DNA of 64,000 bases from Desulfovibrio gilichinskyi (GTDB lineage: Bacteria; Desulfobacterota; Desulfovibrionia; Desulfovibrionales; Desulfovibrionaceae): positions 930,001-994,000 of the forward strand of contig NZ_FWZU01000001.1 in NCBI RefSeq assembly GCF_900177375.1. The letters run 5' to 3'. The translations under genes and the position numbers were made by a program. The notes under the pieces are model-generated. The model worked only from the letters and a program-made list of their open reading frames with translations, made no database searches and was not told the origin of the DNA. This document shows, piece by piece, positions 49,106 to 58,393 of the stretch. Numbering within the stretch: the stretch's first letter is position 1; each line of letters begins with the position of its first letter.

Positions 49106-50725
49106 TTATTCACCGTCTTTCATCCGTCTAAGCCGCGCGCGCCCTTCTGCGATCATGGATTCAAGGCCGTATCTTTTGACTCGATACCCCATCTGACGGG
49201 CAGACAAACCTAAAGTATCCGCCGCCTTGTACTGAATCCAGCCGCTTCTTTCGAGTGCTGCAACAACCTCATTACGTTCAACTTCTTTAAGTGAAGTACA
49301 GTGAGGAGGTTCGTCACTGTTTTTTTGAGCATCGTGTGAAATTCCATTCTGCACAGGACTCTGCCCCGGTGCGAGATATGATTTCAAAAATTCCAAAGTA
49401 ATATACTCGCTGTCGGACATGATTACGAGCCGCTCAATAAGATTCTGCATCTCACGAACATTGCCCGGCCAATCATATTTGATCAGAGCGTCCAGAGCAG
49501 CCGGCGTAAAAAACATCTGCCGACCGTAATCTTCTGACATTTTCTGGAGAAAATGATTGAGCAAACCTGTAATATCTTCCTTGCGCTCCCTTAAAGGCGG
49601 AACCAGAATCGGAAAGATATTTAAGCGATAGTACAAATCAAGCCTGAATTCGTTGCGCTCAACCAGTTCGCCTAGATCTCGGTTTGTTGCCGCCAGAATG
49701 CGGACATCAATAGTGCGGGTACGATTTGAGCCGAGCCTTTCAAGCTCTTTTTCCTGCAATACGCGAAGCAGTTTAGCCTGCAGAATCATCGGAAACTCGC
49801 CGATTTCATCTAAAAAGATAGTACCGCAATCAGCTTCTTCAAATCGCCCGCTACGAGATCCTGTCGCGCCTGTAAAAGCACCTTTCTCGTAACCGAACAA
49901 TTCAGATTCCAACAAATTTTCCGGAATAGACGCACAGTTAATTTTAATAAAAGGATGACCTTTTCTATCAGACAGCTCATGAATGATGCGCGCAATTAAT
50001 GTTTTACCGACACCGGACTCACCAAGCAGCAAAACTGTTGCACGGGTAGGAGACACTTTTTCAATCTGCCTCTGAACCTCCACCATCGCCGAACTTTGCC
50101 CAACGATATACGGCCCTTTATTATTCTTAGCTATCTGGTACTTAAGCGAAGTATTTTCACGCTTAAGGACTGCTTCCCGTTCCATAATCTTTTCATTGAG
50201 ACTTATAAACTGTCCTATGAGAGTCGCGACAATTTTAAGAAAATCTATGTCTTCCTCAAAAGCAACTTCATCTTCAAACAACCTGTCAACGTTAAGCACA
50301 CCTATAGATTCACCGTGCAAAAGAATAGGAACGCCCAGAAAAGAGATCAGACCGCGCCGGATTTTACGGGAACCTGTTTTATCCAGAAACAATGGCTCTT
50401 TTGTTATATCAGGTACATAATATGGTTCCTTAGTTCGAAAAATTCGTCCGGTGACACCTTCGTCAAGGCGATAGACACCGCGCTGTTTCTCCTCATGAGT
50501 TAAACCGTATGACGCATTAATGGAAAGCTGTCCGGTTTCAGGATCATGCAACGTTACCGTCGCTCGCTGCATACTTAATTTCTCGGACAGAATGCAAAGA
50601 ACTCCATCTAAAGCAGATTCAAGATTAAGTGCTTGGTCGATGGCTTGGCAAATGGCCAGTAACGCCGAAAGTTTCAGTCCGTGTAAATGTGGATACATAC
50701 CCTTACTAAGCAAACAAAGTGCCAT
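49106..50725 (-). CDS. nifA: NifA-type sigma-54-dependent transcriptional activator
   Basis: A 539-residue activator. A GAF domain (about residues 20-170, [40 protein letters not shown]) is followed by an AAA+ domain with Walker [13 protein letters not shown], the sigma-54 contact loop GAFTGA and Walker [14 protein letters not shown] Fis-type helix-turn-helix is at the C-terminus ([20 protein letters not shown]). Position and architecture fit NifA, activating the nifH and nifV sigma-54 promoters. The start could instead be the ATG at 50698, which has AAGGG close by; neither ribosome site is ideal. Confidence 0.88.
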   Translation of the reverse strand: MALCLLSKGMYPHLHGLKLSALLAICQAIDQALNLESALDGVLCILSEKLSMQRATVTLHDPETGQLSINASYGLTHEEKQRGVYRLDEGVTGRIFRTKEPYYVPDITKEPLFLDKTGSRKIRRGLISFLGVPILLHGESIGVLNVDRLFEDEVAFEEDIDFLKIVATLIGQFISLNEKIMEREAVLKRENTSLKYQIAKNNKGPYIVGQSSAMVEVQRQIEKVSPTRATVLLLGESGVGKTLIARIIHELSDRKGHPFIKINCASIPENLLESELFGYEKGAFTGATGSRSGRFEEADCGTIFLDEIGEFPMILQAKLLRVLQEKELERLGSNRTRTIDVRILAATNRDLGELVERNEFRLDLYYRLNIFPILVPPLRERKEDITGLLNHFLQKMSEDYGRQMFFTPAALDALIKYDWPGNVREMQNLIERLVIMSDSEYITLEFLKSYLAPGQSPVQNGISHDAQKNSDEPPHCTSLKEVERNEVVAALERSGWIQYKAADTLGLSARQMGYRVKRYGLESMIAEGRARLRRMKDGE

Positions 50726-50816
50726 GTTTCAGTTTTGCAATAGTATGTTATTTAAACATGTTACACTTTAGCCACCCAAAAAAACATTACAAATATGTAA
50801 ATTACTTACTAAGAGT

Positions 50817-50842
50817 CTACATATTTGCTAATTTTACCTACA
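50817..50842. promoter_or_regulatory. CTACA motif pair upstream of nifA
   Basis: CTACATA (50817) and CTACAA (50838) resemble the motifs clustered before nifH. The 50726-50875 gap has no sigma-54 match. The motif is short, so chance is possible. Confidence 0.3.
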
Positions 50843-50874
50843 ACAGCGACGGCACCAAACAGAACAGTTCAAAC

Positions 50875-50917
50875 AAAAAAAGAAGCCTCATACCTTTAAA
50901 TAAGGTATAAGGCTTCT
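50875..50917 (-). terminator. Terminator downstream of the gene at 50969
   Basis: AGAAGCCTCATACCTT/AAGGTATAAGGCTTCT forms a long hairpin with T-rich flanks on both strands (T6 on minus). Confidence 0.87.
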
Positions 50918-50968
50918 TTTTTTGAGCAAATATTTACTTACATATTATCTAAACTTGTTTGATTAAGC

Positions 50969-51232
50969 TTATGCAGCAATTTTTCTAATCAAAAGCTGGT
51001 AGTGAGCATCAACTCCGTCAAGTTTCGGGATACGCTCAGAATCAATTACAAGATATGTATTCACTGTTCCGCTTGCCAGTTCATGTATAATTGTATCTTT
51101 AGGTTCAATATTCAAATCAATCTCAAATGTAATAATTCTCTGGGTAGAGATTACAGACTTAATTCCTTCGAACTTTTCACCGTTTTCTTTAACCAGAGTA
51201 ACAATATCTTTAGCCATACATGGTAGAATCAT
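50969..51232 (-). CDS. Hypothetical protein
   Basis: An 87-residue beta-rich protein (MILPCMAKDIVTLVKENGEK...), closing with HYQLLIRKIAA. No family is recognised. The ATG at 51232 follows GAGGA; a TTG at 51247 is less likely and an ATG at 51217 would give a slightly shorter protein. It is a single-gene unit with its own terminator. Confidence 0.55.
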   Translation of the reverse strand: MILPCMAKDIVTLVKENGEKFEGIKSVISTQRIITFEIDLNIEPKDTIIHELASGTVNTYLVIDSERIPKLDGVDAHYQLLIRKIAA

Positions 51233-51301
51233 TATCTTTCCTCGCAATTTTTAATGTTTATGCGGCATCATAGTAGTGTGCGGAGGAAAGTCAAACACTC
51301 A

Positions 51302-51889
51302 TCACATATTGAATCGTTTTCTAAGAAAAGCTAGCCCGCCAAGCCCGCTTCCAAGCAAAAGCAAAGCGGAAGGAAGAGGTGTTGGACTGCCTTTAGCTTG
51401 TACTTCAGAAACTGAATACATACCATCACCGGAAAGTGCGGAGATTTTAAGTTTATCAGAGACAATATTCAAATCAGAACCTGATTCGCGAAGAACAAGC
51501 CCGGGCACATAATTATGCTCTTTATCTTTTACATTAGCTACGGTCCAAGCATGTTGCCATGAGCTTGAAGCTTTATCCCAGTAATCAACTTGATACGCAT
51601 CATTACTGTCAGCCTGTATAGAAAGGGAGCTTATCTTCGTCACCCCATGTAAATCTATTTCAATAGAGGGATTAAGCCCCAACCACGCAACTGATTTCGT
51701 GCTCCATTGAGTTCCCTCCTTAACCTGACCATCCGTTAACAAGGAACTGTCACCTTTCATAAAAAAGCCATTCAAAGAAATGGTTGAATCTGCGAGAGGA
51801 TTGAATGACGAGGCTTGTGATACGGCCGGGATCAAAAGAATCAGTGTCAGACACACTGTGGAAGCATAATAAAGTATCTTTTTTTTCAT
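51302..51889 (-). CDS. Secreted protein with PEP-CTERM-like sorting tail
   Basis: A 195-residue exported protein. The signal peptide (ILYYASTVCLTLILLIPAV, Ala-x-Ala-like SQASS) is followed by a discoidin-like beta domain (TKISSLSIQADSNDAYQVDYW). The C-terminus is a sorting signal: PTPLPSALLLLGSGLGGLAF followed by RKR. The motif is a PLP variant of VPEP/PEP-CTERM, which exosortase/EpsH systems process. The start at 51889 is preferred over 51934. No exosortase gene is in the window. Confidence 0.75.
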   Translation of the reverse strand: MKKKILYYASTVCLTLILLIPAVSQASSFNPLADSTISLNGFFMKGDSSLLTDGQVKEGTQWSTKSVAWLGLNPSIEIDLHGVTKISSLSIQADSNDAYQVDYWDKASSSWQHAWTVANVKDKEHNYVPGLVLRESGSDLNIVSDKLKISALSGDGMYSVSEVQAKGSPTPLPSALLLLGSGLGGLAFLRKRFNM

Positions 51890-52126
51890 AACGAATTCCC
51901 CAGTATTCAGTGTGTTGCTGTGATTTGAAATCAATATTTATTAATATTTACAGCGACAATTATAGTCAATATAAATTTGAAGATTATAATCCGCTATCAG
52001 TCTTTTCGTCTAAACTATCCATTTTTTATCAACTATTTTTGATTTGACTTGTAACTTTGAGAATAATATCGAAAATGAGGAATTTTTGAATATTCATCAT
52101 AAATAATACGAAAGTGGAAATTGCTC

Positions 52127-53233
52127 ATGAATAAAAGACTTTACTTCCTCGATAATCTCCGTGGAATCACTATTTTAATGGTTGTACTTCTCCATGTTTA
52201 CCTTTGTTATATGAAATATGCTCCGAGCTGGTGGTATGTTATCGATCCGCAGCAAAGTATGTTTTTTACTTACGGCGTTATCTTGATAGATGTACCGCTC
52301 ATGCCGATTATGTTTTTTATTGCCGGATATTTTTCTCTGCCATCTCTGCAAAAGTACGGTGTGTACGATTTTTGGGCAGGAAAATTTCGGCGGCTAATTA
52401 TACCATGGGTGCTTGGAGTTTTTTTTCTGGCACCGCCCTCTATGTATATGATTCTTCTTTCAAGAGGTAAGGCTTCAGGCTATATGGGCTTTTGGTTTGG
52501 AAATTTCTGGACGACTATGTTCAGTCAATCCGTATTCTGGTTTTTGGGGATTCTTGTTGTATGTCACCTGATTTTAACTATTTCATACACCAAATTTTTT
52601 AGTTTAAGAAGTCTAAGGCGAACATCAAAGAAACCGAACGTGATGCTGCCGATTTTATTCATAGCTGTCACTTCCGCTATTTTCTTGGGAATGAACCGAT
52701 TTTACCCTGTTGATACGTGGGTTACTGACTACTATATTATCATTTTCCAGCCTGTACGGATTTTTATTTATCTGCTCTACTTCGGACTTGGAGTTCTTGC
52801 ATGGAAACGCAGATGGTTTGAAACATCAGGATTCACACCAAAACTTATCCCTTGGTCAGTGCTTTCTGTCTGTTCCGCCATAGTATATATCCAGTTTAAA
52901 ATGCTGATGGCAACCCGAAGCACGGAACTTGCGATTCAGGCCGGAAACTCAATTGGATTCAATATATTCTCATTCACAACAATGATGGCGTGTTTTGCCA
53001 TATTCAAATATTTTTTCAACAGCGACAGCCCGCTCTGGAAATCCTTTTCATCCTGCTCCTATGGAATTTATCTTTTCCATTCAATTCCAGTTTATTACGG
53101 AGCATATTTCCTGCTGAATATGGACGCTTCTCCGTTTGTAAAGGCTCCTATTTTATTCATCTCTTCAATAATTATTTGCTGGGGCCTTACGCTGGTACTT
53201 AAGAAAAACAGAATTATAGCTCAAATTATTTAG
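52127..53233 (+). CDS. Acyltransferase 3 family membrane protein
   Basis: A 368-residue integral membrane protein with about ten membrane segments. It opens with RLYFLDNLRGITILMVVLLH, the Acyl_transf_3 signature with the catalytic His, followed by IMFFIAGYFS. Family members O-acylate or succinylate glycans such as osmoregulated glucans (OpgC-like). The acceptor is unknown. The ATG at 52127 is chosen over a TTG two codons earlier. It ends at a bidirectional terminator. Confidence 0.87.
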   Translation: MNKRLYFLDNLRGITILMVVLLHVYLCYMKYAPSWWYVIDPQQSMFFTYGVILIDVPLMPIMFFIAGYFSLPSLQKYGVYDFWAGKFRRLIIPWVLGVFFLAPPSMYMILLSRGKASGYMGFWFGNFWTTMFSQSVFWFLGILVVCHLILTISYTKFFSLRSLRRTSKKPNVMLPILFIAVTSAIFLGMNRFYPVDTWVTDYYIIIFQPVRIFIYLLYFGLGVLAWKRRWFETSGFTPKLIPWSVLSVCSAIVYIQFKMLMATRSTELAIQAGNSIGFNIFSFTTMMACFAIFKYFFNSDSPLWKSFSSCSYGIYLFHSIPVYYGAYFLLNMDASPFVKAPILFISSIIICWGLTLVLKKNRIIAQII

Positions 53234-53238
53234 ATTAA

Positions 53239-53278
53239 TTTTAGCCCCTCACAATCGATGTTGTGAGGGGCTAAAATT
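53239..53278. terminator. Bidirectional terminator between convergent genes
   Basis: TTTTAGCCCCTCACAA/TTGTGAGGGGCTAAAA is a 16-bp perfect stem whose ends are T-rich on both strands. Confidence 0.92.
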
Positions 53279-53798
53279 ACTTTGTGGCCAAATCTATAAT
53301 GGCGCGGCAGAAGGCAGGCAGATCATCCGGCTTGCGTGATGACACCTGATTCCGGTCAACCACTACTTCCTCATCAACCCAAGTTGCTCCGGCATTTATA
53401 AGGTCATCTTTTATCCCGGGGGTTGAGGTACAGGTAAAACCTTTCATTATTCCGGCGGAAATAGGAATCCACCCAGCATGGCAGACATGCGCTACAACTT
53501 TACCGGCTTCGTGTATCTCACGGGTAAGTTCCAGAACTTTAGGATCACGCCTCAGTTTATCAGGAGCAAAACCGCCTGCAATTACAAGCAAGTCAAAATC
53601 CTTTGCCTGCTGATCCGCAATGGCGGCGGTAGAACGGAAAGGATAACCGTTTTTACCTTTATAAACGGTTCCAGCTTCAGGTCCGGCAACCACAACCTCC
53701 GCTCCTTCCTCTATCAACCGATAGTAAGGATACAGAAGTTCCATGTCCTCAAAAACATTTTCCACAAACATCAAAACACGCATACCTTTCATTTTCAT
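53277..53798 (-). CDS. DJ-1/PfpI family protein
   Basis: A 173-residue DJ-1/PfpI protein. The nucleophilic elbow AHVCHAGWIPIS holds the Cys followed by His, and the glutamate of VENVFEDMELLYPYYRL is the partner residue. DLLVIAGGFAPDKLRRD is the other family block. Members act as intracellular proteases, deglycase-like or chaperone proteins; activity here is not defined. The ATG at 53798 is preferred over a TTG at 53801, with a CGGAG site. Confidence 0.9.
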   Translation of the reverse strand: MKMKGMRVLMFVENVFEDMELLYPYYRLIEEGAEVVVAGPEAGTVYKGKNGYPFRSTAAIADQQAKDFDLLVIAGGFAPDKLRRDPKVLELTREIHEAGKVVAHVCHAGWIPISAGIMKGFTCTSTPGIKDDLINAGATWVDEEVVVDRNQVSSRKPDDLPAFCRAIIDLATK

Positions 53799-54090
53799 CA
53801 AAAACTCCGGTTCGTCTAATTCGTAGTTAACTTGGATGAAAGCAAGTAGTGATCGTCACTGTAATTGCTGATTCAATCTTCTTTAAATATCATGAAACGG
53901 TTGGTGGTCACAAGGTTGGAGGGCTATTCTAAGATATAAAAGTAAATATACCGCCGCAACAACATCCCCATTCCTTTTTCGACAATTTAATCAACACTGT
54001 TCCTGCTCAATCAATTGTGCTAATACACTGCAAGCTAATGATTCTTTAAATATGTTTATGAATAACCAACACGAATCATAAGGAGATATT

Positions 54091-54441
54091 ATGCCTAATT
54101 TTCTATTTGTACTGAGCAAAAATGACAACGAAGCGGCAACACGCTGTTTCCAATTTGCAAAAATTGCTCACAGTAAAGGACATCATGTTGATATGTTTTT
54201 CATTGATGGCGGTGTGGACTGGGCTGTTTCCGGCAAAGACCTGACCCAGAAGACTGTTACCGGAGATTGCCCTCAAGACTACTTGCCATACTTGGTGGAA
54301 AATGAAGTTAAGGTCGGCGTATGCACACCATGTGCTAACAATCGCGGACTGGATGAAGCAACCTTCCATTCGAATATGCTGCTAGACGGCGGCCCTCATC
54401 TGATCGACATGGCCGCAGAAGCGAAAATTTTCAATTTTTAA
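54091..54441 (+). CDS. DsrE-like sulfur-relay family protein
   Basis: A 116-residue protein of the DsrE/DsrF-like fold: NFLFVLSKNDNEAATRCFQF, then HVDMFFIDGGVDWAV and VGVCTPCANNRG, where the CxxC-like CTPC might carry sulfane sulfur. Such proteins serve sulfur transfer in sulfate reducers and other bacteria. AAGGAG precedes the ATG. The 292-base gap upstream (53799-54090) holds no further gene or clear signal. Confidence 0.8.
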   Translation: MPNFLFVLSKNDNEAATRCFQFAKIAHSKGHHVDMFFIDGGVDWAVSGKDLTQKTVTGDCPQDYLPYLVENEVKVGVCTPCANNRGLDEATFHSNMLLDGGPHLIDMAAEAKIFNF

Positions 54442-54594
54442 AATATTTTTAAATACGAAATAGTCCCCAATTGCATAACATAATCATTAAACACCATTTT
54501 AATTATATAAAGACTTAAGCAGCAATTTTTTACAATACGCCATATTATGAAGAGTCATAGTCTGCATTTATTCAGTTTGATAAGGAGTAATTTC

Positions 54595-55539
54595 ATGCGG
54601 TTATGGCAACAGACTATGACTGGCTTGGCCCGCAGCGAAGCTGCGACCAATTTTATGCAGGGCTCCCGGCTCATGAGCCGATTCTCCAGCCAATTCACTG
54701 GCGGAAAAAACGTGCGGGAAGCTGCAGACCGAGCAAGGGAAATGTTTATGCAAGGCATCACCTCTTCCCTGTTCGTGCTCGGGGAGTACGAAGATGTAGA
54801 AGAGAACGCTACAGCCATGGTCAAAGAATTGGAAGCTATACTTCCATTGCTAGTGGAACGCGGGATTGATTCTCACCTCTCCGTTGACCCCACCCAGATA
54901 GGGTCCATGGTGTCATGGGATGTGTGCCGAAAAAACGCGGCTCGACTTGGACAAGCTGTAAAGAACATAGAGTCTGATCGTCGCAAAGTACTAATGGTGG
55001 ACATGGAGGATTCCTCGGTCACACAGAATACTTTGGATCTCTACTACGAACTTAAAATGCAACAAATTCCAGTTGCGATCACCATTCAGGCATACCTGAA
55101 ACGCAGCAAGAAGGATATTGAAGGAATAGTTGCCTCAGGAGGCATGGTCCGACTGGTTAAGGGAGCGTTTGCGGAAAACAAAGACGTAGCACTAACCTAG
55201 CGCACAGATATTGACCGGAATTACAGGGAGCTTGTTGATTTAATATTCAGCGAGCAGGCACGCAAAACCGGAGTGTATCCGGTCATCGGCAGTCACGATC
55301 ATAATATAATCGAATTTGCCGCGAATTTGGCCCGTGAACGGGGATGGAGTGCGGACCAATGGGAAGTGGAAATGCTGCTAGGCGTGCGCCCTGATTATCA
55401 GCGGGAACTGATACGGCAAGGCATCTCCGTCCGTGTCTACCTTCCGTACGGAGAAAAATGGTGGCCTTACAGCGTGCGTCGCATTGGCGAAAATCCTCGT
55501 AATTTATGGTTCGTATTGCGGTCTATTTTGAAGGTTTAA
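54595..55539 (+). pseudogene. Proline dehydrogenase interrupted by one in-frame TAG
   Basis: A proline dehydrogenase-like chain starts at ATG 54595 (AAGGAG) and ends at TAG 55198-55200, after 201 residues. The same frame continues without another stop to 55539, through RTDIDRNYRELVDLIFSEQA, then PVIGSHDHNIIEFA, GVRPDYQRELIRQG and the substrate-binding block RVYLPYGEKWWPY. Conserved motifs lie on both sides (MVRLVKGAFAEN before). Without the TAG it would be a full 314-residue PRODH that oxidises proline with FAD. It is a recent nonsense mutant, a suppressed or recoded stop, or a sequence error. The downstream part may start at a GTG (55273) but has no ribosome site. Confidence 0.85.
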
Positions 55540-55571
55540 GGATTCTATACAGCTAGCATCTTATAAAAAAA

Positions 55572-55597
55572 GGGCCAGTCTCAATCGAGATTGGCCC
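55572..55597. terminator. Hairpin after the interrupted PRODH gene
   Basis: GGGCCAGTCTC-AATC-GAGATTGGCCC is a strong stem. The T7 run lies on the minus-strand side, so its strength in the plus direction is uncertain. Confidence 0.6.
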
Positions 55598-55730
55598 ACC
55601 TTAAACAATAAGAAACGAAAGCTCTACTATGGTACGGGTTTGAATTCGTCAAAAGTAATTATACTTATCACATTACAAAATCAAAATACCAGTAGTTGAC
55701 ATAAAATCACACACTATATACGCAGTTAAT

Positions 55731-55752
55731 ATTACAATAACAATGTTGTAAT
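55731..55752. promoter_or_regulatory. Inverted repeat ATTACAA-N8-TTGTAAT upstream of the secreted protein
   Basis: A perfect 7-bp inverted repeat, 28 bases before the next start codon, possibly an operator. A TTGACA at 55697 lies upstream, without a clear -10 at ideal spacing. Confidence 0.3.
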
Positions 55753-55779
55753 TTAACTATTAATTACGGAGAGATGATT

Positions 55780-56286
55780 ATGAAAAGTTTGATGAAGGCG
55801 TGTGTGTTGTCAGTGGCGATGCTGGTGTTGATGTGCGGGGCTGCGGGGGCGGTGGATAATTTCAATGCACAAGGAAGTGCCTTGGTTCCTAGCATTTTGT
55901 ATTACTATGAAAATCCAGACAAACTTAATTATCCATATATTATTTTGACTAATATCACTGGTAATACTGTGCAATGTCGAGTTGTTATATACGATGGAGA
56001 CGGTAATAATCTTACTGCTTTTAGCCAACTAATTAAAGGTGGAGTAAATTGGACGTCTACTTATGGTATAAGTGATTTTGAGATTCCTGCCCATTCTTCA
56101 CGCATGTTTGCTCTAAATAAAGCTAATGCTATGATTCATACAATTGGATATGCTGTAATAGAGTGGAAGTCTGACGATCCTCAATTAAGAAAGGCCCTTA
56201 TCGGAGGAGTTCAGTTGCACAGAAAAGATGGTCCAGCACTTATTACTAATTCTCATTTTCTCATCAACAATGGTGACCCCTTCTAA
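55780..56286 (+). CDS. Secreted protein of unknown function
   Basis: A 168-residue protein with a clear signal peptide (SVAMLVLMCGAAGA, cleavage at AGA-VD) and a beta-rich mature part (YPYIILTNITGNTVQCRVVI, FEIPAHSSRMFALNKA) of the kind seen in periplasmic or surface beta-sandwich proteins. No family is named. The ATG at 55780 follows GGAGAG. It is monocistronic. Confidence 0.65.
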   Translation: MKSLMKACVLSVAMLVLMCGAAGAVDNFNAQGSALVPSILYYYENPDKLNYPYIILTNITGNTVQCRVVIYDGDGNNLTAFSQLIKGGVNWTSTYGISDFEIPAHSSRMFALNKANAMIHTIGYAVIEWKSDDPQLRKALIGGVQLHRKDGPALITNSHFLINNGDPF

Positions 56287-56395
56287 GCCCTTACACCCAA
56301 GTCACACTTTACAAGGGCAAGGCTCACAGCTTGGCCTTTTTTACTTACTTCAGCCTATATCTTCATATATACAGCTTAAAAACCAAATACGAAAA

Positions 56396-56425
56396 AGCCC
56401 CTCACAACTTTCGTTGTAAGGGGCT
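56396..56425 (-). terminator. Terminator of tRNA-Ser
   Basis: AGCCCCTCACAAC/GTTGTAAGGGGCT hairpin, T5 on the minus strand, 14 bases beyond the tRNA 3' end. Confidence 0.83.
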
Positions 56426-56438
56426 GTATAAACCTAGC

Positions 56439-56528
56439 TGGCGGAGAGGAGAGGATTCGAACCTCCGTTAGTGTTACCTAAACACGCTTTCCAGGCGTGC
56501 TCCTTAAGCCGTACTCGGACACCTCTCC
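56439..56528 (-). tRNA. tRNA-Ser(GGA)
   Basis: A 90-base minus-strand tRNA with a long variable arm, as in serine tRNAs, and an encoded CCA. The anticodon stem CACGC/GCGTG holds loop CTGGAAA, anticodon GGA (codon UCC). The acceptor is GGAGAGG/CCTCTCC and the T loop is GGTTCGAATCC. Confidence 0.95.
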
Positions 56529-56623
56529 GCTTGGGTGAAAAAGGGTTTAGCTAAATCAGAGTAGCTTGGCAAGCTCTTTTTCACTTTTTATTCAATTATT
56601 TTAAATAACATGAAATAAAATGC

Positions 56624-57541
56624 TTATTTAGGCAATTTCAAGCTTCCGCGGAACTCATCAAGCGATTTTGCGTTAATTCTTTCTAACACTTTCGGAAGCT
56701 CTTCTGCGATTTTAAAAGCCGTATCAGGGCTTAAGAAATTCGCTGTACCGATCTGAACAGCCGTAGCACCTACCAGCAGAAACTCTGCGGCGTCTTCTGC
56801 TGATGAGATACCGCCAAGCCCTATTACGGGGATCTTAACCGCATTTACGGCCTGAAATACACATCTTAAGGCTACGGGCTTAACCGCTGGGCCGGAAAGA
56901 CCGCCTATAACGTTAGTTAAACGCGGCGCGCGCCTTTCAATATCAACCGCCATCCCGGAAAGTGTATTGATGAGCGATATTCCGTCAGCTCCGCCGGCTT
57001 CAGCGGCCCTTGCGCAAGTGGCTATGTCCGTTACGTTAGGCGAAAGTTTGATAATTACTGGCTTATTGCCAGCATTTTTTTTAACGGCCTCAGCAACTTT
57101 TGTAATCTGGCTCGGGTCCTGACCGAAGGCGATTCCGCCCTCTTTAACATTAGGACAGGATACATTGACTTCAAGCGCGGCAACGCCCTCTTCGGCTGAA
57201 AGAACTTTTGCAAGTTCACCGAACTCGGTCGCATCCGTGGCATAGAGGTTTACTAATACAGGCAAAGTTTTCCACGGCAGTTTAGGCAGTCTATCTTTCA
57301 AAAACACTTCAACACCGGGATTCTGAATTCCGATGGCATTTAACATACCGCACGGAGTTTCAGCAATTCTCGGCATGGGATTGCCTTCTCTCGGCTTAAG
57401 AGAAAGGCCTTTTACAATGATACCGCCAAGGGATTCAAGATCACCGAATCTTTTAAATTCCAGTCCGAAACCGAATGTGCCTGAAGCTGTGAGTATGGGG
57501 TTTTTTAACTTCAGTCCGGCAAAATCAACTGACATATCCAT
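56624..57541 (-). CDS. pyrD: Dihydroorotate dehydrogenase B, catalytic subunit
   Basis: A 305-residue class 1B enzyme that oxidises dihydroorotate to orotate with FMN. Seen are LKNPILTASGTFGFG, the catalytic-loop region EVNVSCPNVKEGG with its Cys, GADGISLINTLSGMAVD and the FMN phosphate site VIGLGGISSAEDAAEFL. It starts 2 bases after pyrK stops, so the two subunits, which make a PyrD2PyrK2 complex passing electrons to NAD, are co-expressed. Confidence 0.95.
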   Translation of the reverse strand: MDMSVDFAGLKLKNPILTASGTFGFGLEFKRFGDLESLGGIIVKGLSLKPREGNPMPRIAETPCGMLNAIGIQNPGVEVFLKDRLPKLPWKTLPVLVNLYATDATEFGELAKVLSAEEGVAALEVNVSCPNVKEGGIAFGQDPSQITKVAEAVKKNAGNKPVIIKLSPNVTDIATCARAAEAGGADGISLINTLSGMAVDIERRAPRLTNVIGGLSGPAVKPVALRCVFQAVNAVKIPVIGLGGISSAEDAAEFLLVGATAVQIGTANFLSPDTAFKIAEELPKVLERINAKSLDEFRGSLKLPK

Positions 57542-57543
57542 AA

Positions 57544-58338
57544 TTAATCCTCCAGACTGATATCTGTAGCTTTAAAGATCGGTCCGGTTGTACATACCTG
57601 CGTATGGTGTCCGGTACTGTCCTTTGTTACGCAGCCAAGACATGCGCCGACTCCGCAGGCCATGCGGTTCTCCAGCGAAAGTTCTGCTTCGACGCCGTAT
57701 TTAATTGAAGCGCAGCGGACGGTACGCAGAAAAGGAGTGGGACCGCAGGCGACGATCAGCCCTTTTTTTTCAGCATATTCCTTAACAAGTTCATCAATTC
57801 GTGCAATAATATTTAGAATATCTTCGGGCTTTCTTTCGCGTATATCTTCCACTTCTATCTTCTCAGATATGGAATTATATGGATAATTTTCAAGCGGAGG
57901 ACGGTGTGCAAAAAAGAGTTTTAAATTTTCAGGCTGATCATGGGAGTCGACATAACCGCAAAAGGGCGCTATGCCCATCCCTCCGGCGAGCATAAGTACA
58001 GGGCGGTCTTTCGGTTTGCTGAAAAAAGAACCGAGCGGACCCCATATATTAACGTTGTCGCCTGTGGTAAGTTTCGCAAGACGTTTTGTTCCACGCCCGA
58101 CAACTTGAAAAAGAATAGTCAGGGTGGTGTCGTCTGCGTTACAAATGGAAAATGGACGTCCCCATATAAGGTCAAGCGGCCACGAAACGGGTCTGATCAT
58201 AACAAACTGGCCAACGCGCCAGCCGGAGTCCCAGCCCGGATATTCGAGCTTGAGTTCGATTATTTCCTCATCCGGTGAGGAGTGCCCGAGGGGCTTAACG
58301 TCAATGACTTTTACAGCCCTGCAATTGTTTGCACTCAT
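57544..58338 (-). CDS. pyrK: Dihydroorotate dehydrogenase B, electron transfer subunit
   Basis: A 264-residue FAD and [2Fe-2S] protein. The FAD-binding front (GQFVMIRPVSWPLDLIWGRP) is followed by the NAD-binding fold (VLMLAGGMGIAPFCGYVDSH) and the C-terminal cluster site (MACGVGACLGCVTKDS and a final QVC). It passes electrons from PyrD to NAD. It is divergent from the U32 gene by about 55 bases. Confidence 0.94.
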   Translation of the reverse strand: MSANNCRAVKVIDVKPLGHSSPDEEIIELKLEYPGWDSGWRVGQFVMIRPVSWPLDLIWGRPFSICNADDTTLTILFQVVGRGTKRLAKLTTGDNVNIWGPLGSFFSKPKDRPVLMLAGGMGIAPFCGYVDSHDQPENLKLFFAHRPPLENYPYNSISEKIEVEDIRERKPEDILNIIARIDELVKEYAEKKGLIVACGPTPFLRTVRCASIKYGVEAELSLENRMACGVGACLGCVTKDSTGHHTQVCTTGPIFKATDISLED

Positions 58339-58393
58339 GATTTAATCCTATAGATTTTTGCTGTCCGCACTATGCGGCAAAGCGTGATACACT

